Assembly: GCA_036374995.1 (NCBI GenBank)
Contig: DASUSS010000077.1
Span: 12,040 to 76,039, forward strand
Length of the DNA: 64,000 nucleotides
Direction: 5' to 3'
DNA from: SH-MAG3 sp036374995
Lineage (GTDB): Bacteria; Gemmatimonadota; Gemmatimonadetes; Longimicrobiales; RSA9
Under the pieces are notes generated by a model. That model had not been told where the DNA came from, did no database searches, and worked only from the letters and a program-made list of their open reading frames with translations. Numbering within the stretch: the stretch's first letter is position 1; every line of letters starts with the position of its first letter. The translations under genes were made by a program, and so were the position numbers. Shown here in pieces: positions 56,814 to 64,000 of the stretch.

Positions 56814-57323
56814 ATGCTGAAAGTCGATCTGGGCCTGCTGGTGCAGAGGCACCGGATCCGGGTCGACGCGGACGTGCCGCCCGACGATCCGCTGTGGCAG
56901 CCGCTTCCGTGGCGCTTCGACGGGCCGGTCGGTCTGCGTCTGGACGTGCAGCAGGCGGGCTCCGACGTCGTGGTCCGGGGTAGCGTCACCGGGCGCGCCG
57001 CGCTCTCGTGCCGCCGCTGTCTGAAGCCGGTCCCGTTCGAGCTGGATGAGGAGCTGACGCTCCTGTACCGGCCGGGCGTGAGCGGTGTGGAGGCGGAGGC
57101 GGAGGAGATCTACACGTTGCCGGAGCGGGGGCATGAGCTGGATCTGGGCCCGGCCGTGCGCGAGCACGTGCTGCTGGCGGTACCGCAGTTCGTGATCTGC
57201 GACGAGGCGTGCCGGGGCTTCTGTCCCCGGTGCGGAACGAACCTGAACGAGGCCTCGTGCGACTGTGTCGTCGAGGAGGAGGATCCTCGGTGGGCCGCGC
57301 TGCGGCGCCTGAGGTCCGAGTGA
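56814..57323 (+). CDS. YceD/DUF177 family protein (23S rRNA accumulation protein)
   Basis: DUF177 proteins precede rpmF in many genomes and are tied to 23S rRNA accumulation. The 169-residue protein has SCRRCLKPVPFELDEELTLLY near 63-83 and a C-terminal cysteine cluster (CDEACRGFCPRCGTNL and CDC near 129-152), as in the zinc-binding branch of the family. The ATG sits eight bases after a predicted -10. rpmF follows nine bases after the stop, the classic arrangement. Confidence 0.87.
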   Translation: MLKVDLGLLVQRHRIRVDADVPPDDPLWQPLPWRFDGPVGLRLDVQQAGSDVVVRGSVTGRAALSCRRCLKPVPFELDEELTLLYRPGVSGVEAEAEEIYTLPERGHELDLGPAVREHVLLAVPQFVICDEACRGFCPRCGTNLNEASCDCVVEEEDPRWAALRRLRSE

Positions 57324-57332
57324 GGAGGATGT

Positions 57333-57515
57333 ATGGCGGTACCGAAGAAGAAAGTATCGAAGCAGCGGAGGCGGAAGCGTCGCGGCGCGATGAAGGCGGA
57401 GATGCCGGCGGTGAACCGTTGTCCGAAGTGCGGGGATCCGAAGATGCCGCATCGGGTGTGTCCCACGTGCGGCACGTACGCGGGCAAGCAGGTCATCGAG
57501 GTCGAGGAGATCTAG
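57333..57515 (+). CDS. rpmF: 50S ribosomal protein L32
   Basis: The 60-residue protein begins MAVPKKKVSKQRRRKRR and has two cysteine pairs, CPKCG and CPTCG, of the zinc-binding L32 form. Length and N-terminus are typical. A GAGGAGG site precedes the ATG. Lying between yceD and plsX, it links ribosome production to lipid synthesis, as in many bacteria. Confidence 0.95.
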   Translation: MAVPKKKVSKQRRRKRRGAMKAEMPAVNRCPKCGDPKMPHRVCPTCGTYAGKQVIEVEEI

Positions 57516-57525
57516 GGGCGTTTCG

Positions 57526-58545
57526 GTGCGCATAGCGCTCGACGCCATGGGCACGGACCGCCACCCCGTCGTAGAGGTCGAGGGTGCGGTGCAGGCGTTG
57601 CGCGAGCTGCCGGGCAGCTTCGAGCTGCTGCTGGTGGGGGATGCGGCGCGCATCGAGGCCGAGCTGGGACGCCATCAGTATCCGGTCGACCGACTGCGCG
57701 TCGTGGCGGCGCCGGACGTGATCGAGCCGGGTGAGCCGGCGGTGACGGCGGTGCGGCGCAAGCCGAGCTCGTCGATCGTCGTCGGACTGAAGCTGCAGAA
57801 GGATGGTGAGGCGGACGCGTTCGTGAGCGCCGGGTCGACCGGTGCGGTCATGGCCGCGTCCCTTTTTCTTTTCCGCGCGCTGCCCGGTGTGGATCGGCCG
57901 GCGATCGGCACGATTCTGCCCACGACGGTGCAGCCGCTGCTGCTCATTGACGCGGGAGCGAACGTCGATTGCAAGCCGCAGCATCTGTTGCAGTTCGCGC
58001 GGCTCGGCTCGATCTACGTCGAGGACGTATGGCAGCGGCCCAGTCCGCGTGTCGGCCTGCTGAACATCGGCGAGGAGCCCGAGAAGGGGGACGAGCTGAC
58101 GGTCGAGGCGCACCGGCTGCTGCAGGAGTCCGATCTCAACTTCGTCGGCAACGTCGAGGGTCGGGACGTGATCCGCGGCATCTGCGATGTCCTGGTTGCC
58201 GACGGCTTCGTCGGCAACGTGCTGCTCAAGTTCTACGAGTCGGTGATGGGCTTCATGCACGGCATGCTCACGACCGAGCTGGCGGAGCATCCGGACGCGC
58301 TGGACCTGGACCGTCTGTTCCGGGTCTTCGATTACACGGAGTACGGTGGCGCGCCGCTGCTGGGCGTGAACGGGATCACGATCATCTGCCACGGCGGCTC
58401 GCCGCCGCGGGCGATCTGCAACGCGATCCGCGTTGCGATCCAGGCGGTCGAGACGCGGGTAGTCGGGCACATCGAGCGTGCCGTCGCGGACGCAGCGCCG
58501 CCGGGTGAGGGAGCGCGCGCCGGTGCACACGCGGAGGAATCATGA
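57526..58545 (+). CDS. plsX: Phosphate acyltransferase PlsX
   Basis: PlsX converts acyl-ACP to acyl-phosphate for phospholipid synthesis. The 339-residue protein has MRIALDAMG at the N-terminus, FVSAGSTGAVMA near 104, LIDAGANVDCKPQHL near 143, NIGEEPEKG near 183 and VADGFVGNVLLK near 224. The GTG start gives the usual N-terminus. It overlaps fabH by four bases (ATGA). Confidence 0.95.
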   Translation: MRIALDAMGTDRHPVVEVEGAVQALRELPGSFELLLVGDAARIEAELGRHQYPVDRLRVVAAPDVIEPGEPAVTAVRRKPSSSIVVGLKLQKDGEADAFVSAGSTGAVMAASLFLFRALPGVDRPAIGTILPTTVQPLLLIDAGANVDCKPQHLLQFARLGSIYVEDVWQRPSPRVGLLNIGEEPEKGDELTVEAHRLLQESDLNFVGNVEGRDVIRGICDVLVADGFVGNVLLKFYESVMGFMHGMLTTELAEHPDALDLDRLFRVFDYTEYGGAPLLGVNGITIICHGGSPPRAICNAIRVAIQAVETRVVGHIERAVADAAPPGEGARAGAHAEES

Positions 58546-59540
58546 AGGCGCGGGAGGCACGGGTAGAGATCGTCTCGACGGGCCGGTATCTGCCGGACCG
58601 GGTGCTCACGAATGCCGATCTCGAGAAGATGGTCGACACAACGGACGAGTGGATCACCGAGCGCACGGGAATCCGCGAGCGGCGCATTGCGGATGCGGAC
58701 ATGGGCGCTGCGGAGATGGGTGCGCGCGCGTCACGCATCGCGATGGAGCGGGCGAACGTGCAGCCGGGCGAGATCGATGTGATCGTCGTATCGACGGCCA
58801 CGCCGGACCGGCTGCTGCCGTCGACCGCGTGCGACATGCAGGCACTGCTCGGCGCGACGAACGCCGCGGCGTACGACATCTCCGCGGCGTGCTCGGGCTT
58901 CATTTACGCGCTCGCGGTGGCGGAGGGCCACATCGCATCCGGCAACGCCGAGATCGCGCTCGTCGTATCGGCCGAGAAGATGAGCGGTATCGTCGACTGG
59001 ACCGACCGCAAGACCTGCGTCCTGTTCGGCGATGGCGCGGGTGCGGCGGTCGTGCGCCGCGCGGGTGCCGCCGGCCGGGGTCGCCTCATGTCGAGCTTCA
59101 TCCGGTCCGACGGCACGCTCGCGGAGCTGCTGTGGCGCCCCGCCGGTGGCGTGAAGGTGCCGATGGACATCGCCGTGCTCGATGAGAAGCGGCATCTCGT
59201 GAAGATGGCCGGGCGCGAGGTCTTCAAGTCGGCCGTCCGGTCGATGGCGGAGGCGGCGGATCAGGCGCTCATGCGTGCGGGCCTGACCGGTGCGGACATC
59301 GACCTGCTCGTGCCGCACCAGGCGAACATGCGCATCATCGATGCGACCGCGCGCTACGCCGGCGTGCCCATGGAGAAGGTCTTCGTGAACGTGGACCGCT
59401 ACGGCAACATGAGCTCGGCGACGGTGCCGATCGCGCTCGACGAGGCGGCAGAGCAGGGCAGGTTGAAGCCCGGCGACAACGTGCTGATGGTCGCGTTCGG
59501 TGCGGGCTTCACGTGGGCATCGGCGGTCGTGCGATGGTAG
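58542..59540 (+). CDS. fabH: Beta-ketoacyl-ACP synthase III
   Basis: FabH starts fatty-acid chains from acyl-CoA and malonyl-ACP. The 332-residue protein has the catalytic Cys in DISAACSGF near 113, His in VPHQANMRI near 257, and Asn in RYGNMSSAT near 287. The ATG has GCGGAGGA upstream and lies in the plsX stop. Its stop overlaps the fabD start by seven bases. Confidence 0.96.
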   Translation: MKAREARVEIVSTGRYLPDRVLTNADLEKMVDTTDEWITERTGIRERRIADADMGAAEMGARASRIAMERANVQPGEIDVIVVSTATPDRLLPSTACDMQALLGATNAAAYDISAACSGFIYALAVAEGHIASGNAEIALVVSAEKMSGIVDWTDRKTCVLFGDGAGAAVVRRAGAAGRGRLMSSFIRSDGTLAELLWRPAGGVKVPMDIAVLDEKRHLVKMAGREVFKSAVRSMAEAADQALMRAGLTGADIDLLVPHQANMRIIDATARYAGVPMEKVFVNVDRYGNMSSATVPIALDEAAEQGRLKPGDNVLMVAFGAGFTWASAVVRW

Positions 59541-60454
59541 GATTGCTGTTTCCCGGCCAGGGCTCGCAGTTCGTCGGCATGGGCCGCGACCTCGCCCGGT
59601 CCTTTCCGGAGGCGCGCCGGACGTTCGAGGAGGCGGACGACACGCTCGGCTTCGCACTATCGGCGATCGCCTGGGAGGGGCCGGAGGAGGAGCTCGTGGC
59701 CACGAGCGTGGCGCAGCCGGCGATCCTGACGCACTCGATTGCCGTCTTCCGCATGATGGAGGAGCGGCTCGGCGACGTGGCGTATGCCGCAGGGCACAGT
59801 CTGGGCGAGTTCAGCGCCTGGGTCGCGGCCGGCGCGCTCTCGTTCGAGGACGGCCTGCGCACGGTGCGGCTGCGCGGCGAGCTGATGCAGCGCAGCGGGG
59901 ACGAGCGGCCCGGTACCATGGCCGCGGTGCTCGGTCTGGACGAGGCGGACGTCGAGCGCGTGTGCGCCGAGGCGTCGTCGTCGGGCGAGGTGTGCGTGCC
60001 CGCGAACTACAACGCGCCCGGCCAGATCGTGATCAGTGGCGACAGCGCCGCCGTCGAGCGCGCGCTGGCGCTGGCGAAGGCTGCCGGGGCGAAGCGCGCG
60101 CTCCACCTGAACGTCTCGGGTGCGTTCCACTCACCGCTCATGAGCGTGGCGGAGCACGGTCTCGGCGCGCAGCTGGAGACTGCGCAGTTCGAGCGCCCGC
60201 GTTTTCCCGTGATCTCCAACGTGACGGCGAAGCCGATCAGCGATCCGGCCGCGGCACGCCGGCTGCTCCTCGAGCAGCTGACCTCGGCCGTGCGCTGGAC
60301 GGCGTGCATGCAGACCATGCTCGATGCGGGCGTGCGCCGGTTCTACGAGCTCGGGCCGGGCAGTGTGCTGACCGGGCTGCTCAGGCGGATCGAGCGCAGC
60401 GCGGAGTGCCGGTCGTTCGGGTCCACCGCCGACCTGGAGGGCGCGGCCGCGTGA
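59534..60454 (+). CDS. fabD: Malonyl-CoA:ACP transacylase
   Basis: FabD loads malonyl groups onto ACP. The 306-residue protein has LLFPGQGSQ near the N-terminus, the catalytic Ser in GHSLGEFSA near 88, the Arg in RLRGELMQ near 115, and the partner His in GAFHSPLM near 196. I chose the ATG at 59534 because MVGLLFPGQGSQ is the family start; a GTG at 59513 would add seven residues within fabH. Its stop overlaps the fabG GTG. Confidence 0.95.
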   Translation: MVGLLFPGQGSQFVGMGRDLARSFPEARRTFEEADDTLGFALSAIAWEGPEEELVATSVAQPAILTHSIAVFRMMEERLGDVAYAAGHSLGEFSAWVAAGALSFEDGLRTVRLRGELMQRSGDERPGTMAAVLGLDEADVERVCAEASSSGEVCVPANYNAPGQIVISGDSAAVERALALAKAAGAKRALHLNVSGAFHSPLMSVAEHGLGAQLETAQFERPRFPVISNVTAKPISDPAAARRLLLEQLTSAVRWTACMQTMLDAGVRRFYELGPGSVLTGLLRRIERSAECRSFGSTADLEGAAA

Positions 60455-61203
60455 GCGCCACCACGGAGCGCGAGCTGGACGGCCGTGTCGCCGTCGTGAC
60501 CGGCGGCAGCCGCGGTATCGGCAGGAGCATCGCCGAGCACCTGGCCGTGGCGGGCGCGCGCGTCGCCGTCGTCGCGCGCGCGGCCGACCGCGCGGCGGCC
60601 GCGGCAGCGGCGCTGCCCGGCACGGGCCACGCGGGCTTCGGCTGCGACGTCGCGGATGCGGCCGCCGTCGATGCGCTCGTCAGGCAGGTCGAGTCGGAGC
60701 TCGGCTCACTCGACATCCTCGTCAACAACGCGGGCGTCACGGGCGACAACCTGCTCCTGCGGCTGTCGGACGAGGAGTGGGATCGCGTGCTCGATACGAA
60801 CCTGAAGGGCGCGTTCCACACGACCCGCGCCGCGGCCCGCGGCATGATGCGCCGGCGTGATGGCCGCATCATCAACATCACGAGCGTCGTCGGGTTGACG
60901 GGCAACAGGGGACAGGCGAACTACGCGGCCTCGAAGGCGGGCCTGATCGGCCTCACGAAGTCGGTCGCGAAGGAGCTGGCCTCGCGCAACATTCTCTGCA
61001 ACGCCGTCGCTCCGGGCTACATCGAGACCGAGATGACGGCCGAGCTGGGCGAAGGCGTGCGGGAGGCACTGCTCGGGCAGATCGCGCTCGGGCGGCTCGG
61101 CCGCGGCGATGATATTGCGTCCGTGGTGCGGTTTCTGGCAGGACCCGGTGCGGGATATATTACCGGACAGGTCATTGTCGTCGATGGCGGCATGGTGATC
61201 TGA
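60451..61203 (+). CDS. fabG: 3-oxoacyl-ACP reductase
   Basis: FabG reduces 3-oxoacyl-ACP with NADPH. The 250-residue protein is a short-chain dehydrogenase with TGGSRGIGR near 18, NNAGVTGDN near 90, the Ser in INITSVVG near 142, and YAASKAG (Tyr and Lys) near 156. The GTG start overlaps the fabD stop by four bases. The fabH-fabD-fabG-acpP-fabF order is the standard fatty-acid cluster. Confidence 0.95.
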   Translation: MSATTERELDGRVAVVTGGSRGIGRSIAEHLAVAGARVAVVARAADRAAAAAAALPGTGHAGFGCDVADAAAVDALVRQVESELGSLDILVNNAGVTGDNLLLRLSDEEWDRVLDTNLKGAFHTTRAAARGMMRRRDGRIINITSVVGLTGNRGQANYAASKAGLIGLTKSVAKELASRNILCNAVAPGYIETEMTAELGEGVREALLGQIALGRLGRGDDIASVVRFLAGPGAGYITGQVIVVDGGMVI

Positions 61204-61224
61204 CACATCAACCGAGAGGACAAG

Positions 61225-61467
61225 ATGGCGGACAACACCGAGTCGAAGGTCAAGGAGATCATCATCAACGAGCTGGGCGTCGAGCCCGAGAAGGTCACGC
61301 TCGAGGCTTCGTTCGTCGAGGATCTCGGCGCGGACTCGCTCGATACCGTGGAGCTGGTCATGGCCTTCGAGGAGGAGTTCGGCCTGGAGATTCCGGACGA
61401 GGATGCCGAGCAGCTCCAGACGGTGGGTGACGCCGTGAAGTACCTGCGCGAAAAGGGCATCGACTGA
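61225..61467 (+). CDS. acpP: Acyl carrier protein
   Basis: ACP holds growing acyl chains on a phosphopantetheine arm. The 80-residue acidic protein has the attachment site DSL with Ser38, in GADSLDTVELVMAFEEEF, at the usual place and length. It also supplies the octanoyl-ACP used by LipB encoded earlier in the window. AGAGGAC precedes the ATG. Confidence 0.97.
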   Translation: MADNTESKVKEIIINELGVEPEKVTLEASFVEDLGADSLDTVELVMAFEEEFGLEIPDEDAEQLQTVGDAVKYLREKGID

Positions 61468-61492
61468 GCGCAGCGTCGAGGCGAGTCAGAGA

Positions 61493-62761
61493 ATGGTGAA
61501 CGGGAACGGAACGGCCCGGAGGGTCGTCGTCACGGGGCTGGGTCTCGTCACTCCGGTCGGCAATGATCTTCAGAGCAGCTGGGAGGCCCTGAAGGCCGGC
61601 CGCAGCGGTGCGGGACCGATCACGCAGTTCGACACGGAGGAGTTCGACGTCCGCTTCGCGGCGGAAGTGAAGGACTTCGAGGTCGATCTGTACCTGGATC
61701 GGAAGGAAGCGAAGCGGATGGATCGCTTCGCCCAGTTCGCGATGGCGGCGGCACAGCAGGCGGTAACGCATGCGGGGCTGGCGGAGCGGCCGGCGAATGT
61801 CGACTTCGACCGGGTGGGTGTCCTGATCGGGAGCGGCATTGGCGGCATCGCCACGTTCGAGGACCAGACACGCGTCATGCTGGAGCGCGGACCGAAGCGG
61901 ATCAGTCCGTTCTTCGTTCCCATGTTCATCCCCGACATTGCCGCGGGGCACGTGTCGATGCGGTACCGCATGCGCGGCCCCAACTACTGCACGGTGTCGG
62001 CGTGCGCCTCGAGCGCGCACGCCATTGGCGATGCAATGCGCATCATCCAGCGCGGTGAAGCGGATGCCATGGTCGCCGGCGGTGCGGAGGCGACCGTCAC
62101 GCCGCTGACGATCGCCGGCTTCTCGAACATGAAGGCGCTGTCGAGCAGGAACGACTCGCCGGAGACGGCGAGCCGGCCGTTCGACGCGACGCGCGACGGC
62201 TTCGTGCTGGGCGAGGGATCCGGCATCGTGGTGCTCGAGGCGCTGGAGCATGCGCGGGCGCGCGGCGCGCAGATCCTGGCGGAGGTGGTGGGTTTCGGGC
62301 AGAGTGCGGATGCGTATCATCTGACCGCACCGGCGCCCGAGGGCGCAGGGGCGCAGATCGCGATGCGCGCCGCACTCGGCGATGCGGATGTCGCACCGTC
62401 GGACATCGACTACATCAACGCGCACGGCACGTCGACGCCGATGAACGATCTCAATGAGACGCTCGCGGTCAAGGCGGTATTCGGCGACCATGCGTATCAG
62501 CTCGTGATGGGTTCGACGAAATCGATGACCGGCCATCTGCTCGGCGCCGCCGGCGGCGTCGAGGCGGTCATCTGCGTCCAGGTATGCCGCGAGGGGAAGA
62601 TCCCGCCGACGATCAACTTCAGCACACCGGACCCCGCGTGCGATCTGAACTACGCGCACAACCAGCTCGTCGAGCGGTCCGTGCGCCTCGCGGCCACGAA
62701 CTCGTTCGGATTCGGGGGCCACAACGTGTGTCTGCTGATCCAGCGCTGGGACGAAAACTGA
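61493..62761 (+). CDS. fabF: Beta-ketoacyl-ACP synthase II
   Basis: FabF extends acyl chains with malonyl-ACP. The 422-residue protein has VVVTGLGLVTPVGN near 11, the catalytic Cys in VSACASSAHA near 170, and the two catalytic His in NAHGTSTP near 312 and KSMTGHLLGAAGG near 345. It is the last gene of the fab cluster and is followed by a good intrinsic terminator. Confidence 0.96.
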   Translation: MVNGNGTARRVVVTGLGLVTPVGNDLQSSWEALKAGRSGAGPITQFDTEEFDVRFAAEVKDFEVDLYLDRKEAKRMDRFAQFAMAAAQQAVTHAGLAERPANVDFDRVGVLIGSGIGGIATFEDQTRVMLERGPKRISPFFVPMFIPDIAAGHVSMRYRMRGPNYCTVSACASSAHAIGDAMRIIQRGEADAMVAGGAEATVTPLTIAGFSNMKALSSRNDSPETASRPFDATRDGFVLGEGSGIVVLEALEHARARGAQILAEVVGFGQSADAYHLTAPAPEGAGAQIAMRAALGDADVAPSDIDYINAHGTSTPMNDLNETLAVKAVFGDHAYQLVMGSTKSMTGHLLGAAGGVEAVICVQVCREGKIPPTINFSTPDPACDLNYAHNQLVERSVRLAATNSFGFGGHNVCLLIQRWDEN

Positions 62762-62784
62762 GCCGTCCGCACGGCTCGCGGCTC

Positions 62785-62817
62785 CGACCCTTTCCGTGCC
62801 GCGGAAAGGGTCGTTTT
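62785..62817 (+). terminator. Intrinsic terminator after fabF
   Basis: A perfect 12-bp stem (62785-62796 with 62802-62813) closes a TGCCG loop and is followed by TTTT at 62814-62817. A smaller 6-bp stem (62761-62766 with 62771-62776) lies just after the stop. It ends the yceD-to-fabF unit. Confidence 0.9.
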
Positions 62818-62820
62818 CGC

Positions 62821-62849
62821 TTGCCGCACCAGCCGTTGCGCCCTATTCT
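62821..62849 (+). promoter_or_regulatory. Predicted promoter of mqnE
   Basis: TTGCCG at 62821-62826 and TATTCT at 62844-62849 are 17 bases apart and begin four bases after the fabF terminator. The leader would be about 80 bases and ends with an AGGGGGAAG ribosome-binding site. Confidence 0.55.
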
Positions 62850-62936
62850 TGGCGCGACGCCGGGCGGCCGCGAGCGGCCGTCGGGCGAGAGTGCGTCCGG
62901 TACGGGCGCCCGCTCCAATTCAGGGGGAAGCGTGTC

Positions 62937-64000
62937 ATGACTTCGGCCTTCGCGGCACTGGCCGACCCTGCTGCAATAGATCTGCGCATCCGTCCCACCG
63001 ATCCGGCACTGTTCTCCATCGCCGACCGGGTGCTCGACGGTGCGCGGCTGACGCCGGACGATGCGCTGGCTCTCTTCCAGTCGAAGGACCTGCTCGCCAT
63101 CGGCGCGCTCGCCGATCTCGCGAACCGACGGGTCAACGGCGACCGCGTCTTCGTCTGTGCGAACCAGCACCTGAACCCGACGAACGTCTGCATTCTGCGG
63201 GCGACCTGCACGTTCTGCTCGTTCGCCCGCACGCCGCGGGAGGACGGCGCGTACACGATGACGCTCGACGAGGCGTTTCACGAGGCCTCGCTCGCGAGCG
63301 ACACTCCGGTTCGCGAATTCCACATCGTCGGCGGACTGCACCCGAAGCTGCGGCTCGCCTACTACGAGGATCTGATCCGCGGCCTGAAGGAGCGGCATCC
63401 GGGTGTCGAGATCAAGGCGTTGACGGCCGTCGAGATAGCGCACCTCGCGCGCATCGAGAAGACCACGGTCGAGGAAGTGCTGATCCGGCTGCGTGACGCC
63501 GGCATGGAGACGATGCCGGGTGGCGGTGCGGAAGTGTTCGCGAAGGGCGTACGTGCCACGATCGCGCAGCGCAAGCTCGCGGCCGAGGAGTGGATCGACG
63601 TGCACCGCAAGGCGCACGGCCTCGGCATCCGCACGAACTGCACGATGTTGTACGGACACGTCGAGAGCATGCAGGATCGCGTCGACCACCTCGCCATGCT
63701 GCGCGAGCTCCAGGACGAGACGGGCGGGTTCCTCACGTACATCCCGCTCGCCTATCATCCGGACAACAACGAGCTGGGCGAGGAGCTGGGCCGCACGGGT
63801 ACGGCGACGACAGGCTTCGACGATCTGAAGAATCTTGCAATCGGCCGCTTGTACCTGGACAACTTCCAGCACATCAAAACCCACTGGATCATGAATACCG
63901 CGAAGGTCAGCCAGGTCGCGCTGCATTTCGGCGTCGACGATCTGGAGGGGACGGTAGCGCGCGAACGCATCTATCACGAAGCAGGCGCGCACACGCCGGA
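62937..64000 (+). CDS. mqnE: Aminodeoxyfutalosine synthase (radical SAM), cut by window end
   Basis: MqnE joins a chorismate-derived enolpyruvate to SAM-derived adenosine in the futalosine route to menaquinone. About 354 residues are visible and the frame runs off the window. Conserved parts include NPTNVC and CTFCSFAR near 80-98, VGGLHPKLRLAYYEDLIRG near 127, ALTAVEIAHLARI near 157, and MPGGGAEVF near 190, which favour MqnE over MqnC or CofH. The cluster cysteines are C85, C91, C94, that is CX5CX2C rather than the usual CX3CX2C (see findings). The ATG has AGGGGGAAG upstream. Confidence 0.88.
   Translation, partial: MTSAFAALADPAAIDLRIRPTDPALFSIADRVLDGARLTPDDALALFQSKDLLAIGALADLANRRVNGDRVFVCANQHLNPTNVCILRATCTFCSFARTPREDGAYTMTLDEAFHEASLASDTPVREFHIVGGLHPKLRLAYYEDLIRGLKERHPGVEIKALTAVEIAHLARIEKTTVEEVLIRLRDAGMETMPGGGAEVFAKGVRATIAQRKLAAEEWIDVHRKAHGLGIRTNCTMLYGHVESMQDRVDHLAMLRELQDETGGFLTYIPLAYHPDNNELGEELGRTGTATTGFDDLKNLAIGRLYLDNFQHIKTHWIMNTAKVSQVALHFGVDDLEGTVARERIYHEAGAHTP

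Overview
The window is a gene-dense, high-GC (roughly two-thirds G+C by eye) stretch of a bacterial chromosome. It holds about 70 protein genes and no rRNA, tRNA, CRISPR array, transposase or prophage that I could see. Gene content suggests a didermal, aerobic or facultative bacterium: an outer-membrane-barrel C-terminus at the left edge, a complete 14-subunit complex I, a single-anchor (B-type) succinate dehydrogenase, and an aminofutalosine-type menaquinone gene at the right edge. The combination is most like Gemmatimonadota or a neighbouring phylum. That placement is inference and needs a marker-gene tree.

Layout. 1-816: end of a putative outer-membrane barrel. 838-6090: yicC-gmk-rpoZ-coaBC-UDG-dnaB, tightly coupled. 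6115-6590: an inverted-repeat-bounded GxxExxY gene on the minus strand, the only clear insertion-like unit. 6638-12488: radA-ispD-Sua5/YwlC-YwlE-like phosphatase-aroE-comF-gap. 12607-16462: a small zinc-ribbon protein, an alpha/beta hydrolase, pgk-tpiA-secG, with two good intrinsic terminators. 16485-21152: a small minus-strand gene, then 2-oxoacid dehydrogenase E1alpha-E1beta-E2 and lipB. 21195-24387: rnhA-like (minus), carA, sppA, HU. 24429-26052: ECF sigma, zinc anti-sigma and a CpxP/Spy-like periplasmic protein. 26084-27817: moaD-moaE-moaA. 27933-32304: mdh-sdhC-sdhA-sdhB. 32325-32879: dcd (minus). 33124-47976: nuoA to nuoN in canonical order. 48062-56624: phosphohexomutase, UPF0182 membrane protein, carbamate kinase, sucC-sucD, an EIIA-CBS protein, ndk. 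56814-62761: yceD-rpmF-plsX-fabH-fabD-fabG-acpP-fabF. 62937-end: mqnE, cut by the window edge.

How it works together. Glycolysis (gap, pgk, tpiA), oxoacid oxidation (E1/E2 with lipoate from LipB) and TCA steps (mdh, sdh, sucCD) feed electrons through Nuo and Sdh into a menaquinone pool for which mqnE supplies a precursor step. The fab cluster supplies acyl chains and octanoyl-ACP, the LipB substrate.

Most interesting points: (i) the GxxExxY gene framed by a 27-bp inverted repeat (24/27 identical) between dnaB and radA; (ii) a recurring promoter form, TTGnnn, 17 bp, then a -10 often ending in CTT, which at rnhA, moaD and yceD lies only 6-8 bases before the start codon and so predicts leaderless mRNAs; (iii) key-residue departures in CoaBC (Tyr in place of the clamp Cys), RNase H (Ala and Asn in place of two catalytic acids) and MqnE (CX5CX2C). 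I did not find a convincing wholly new multi-gene system; most of the window is conserved core metabolism.
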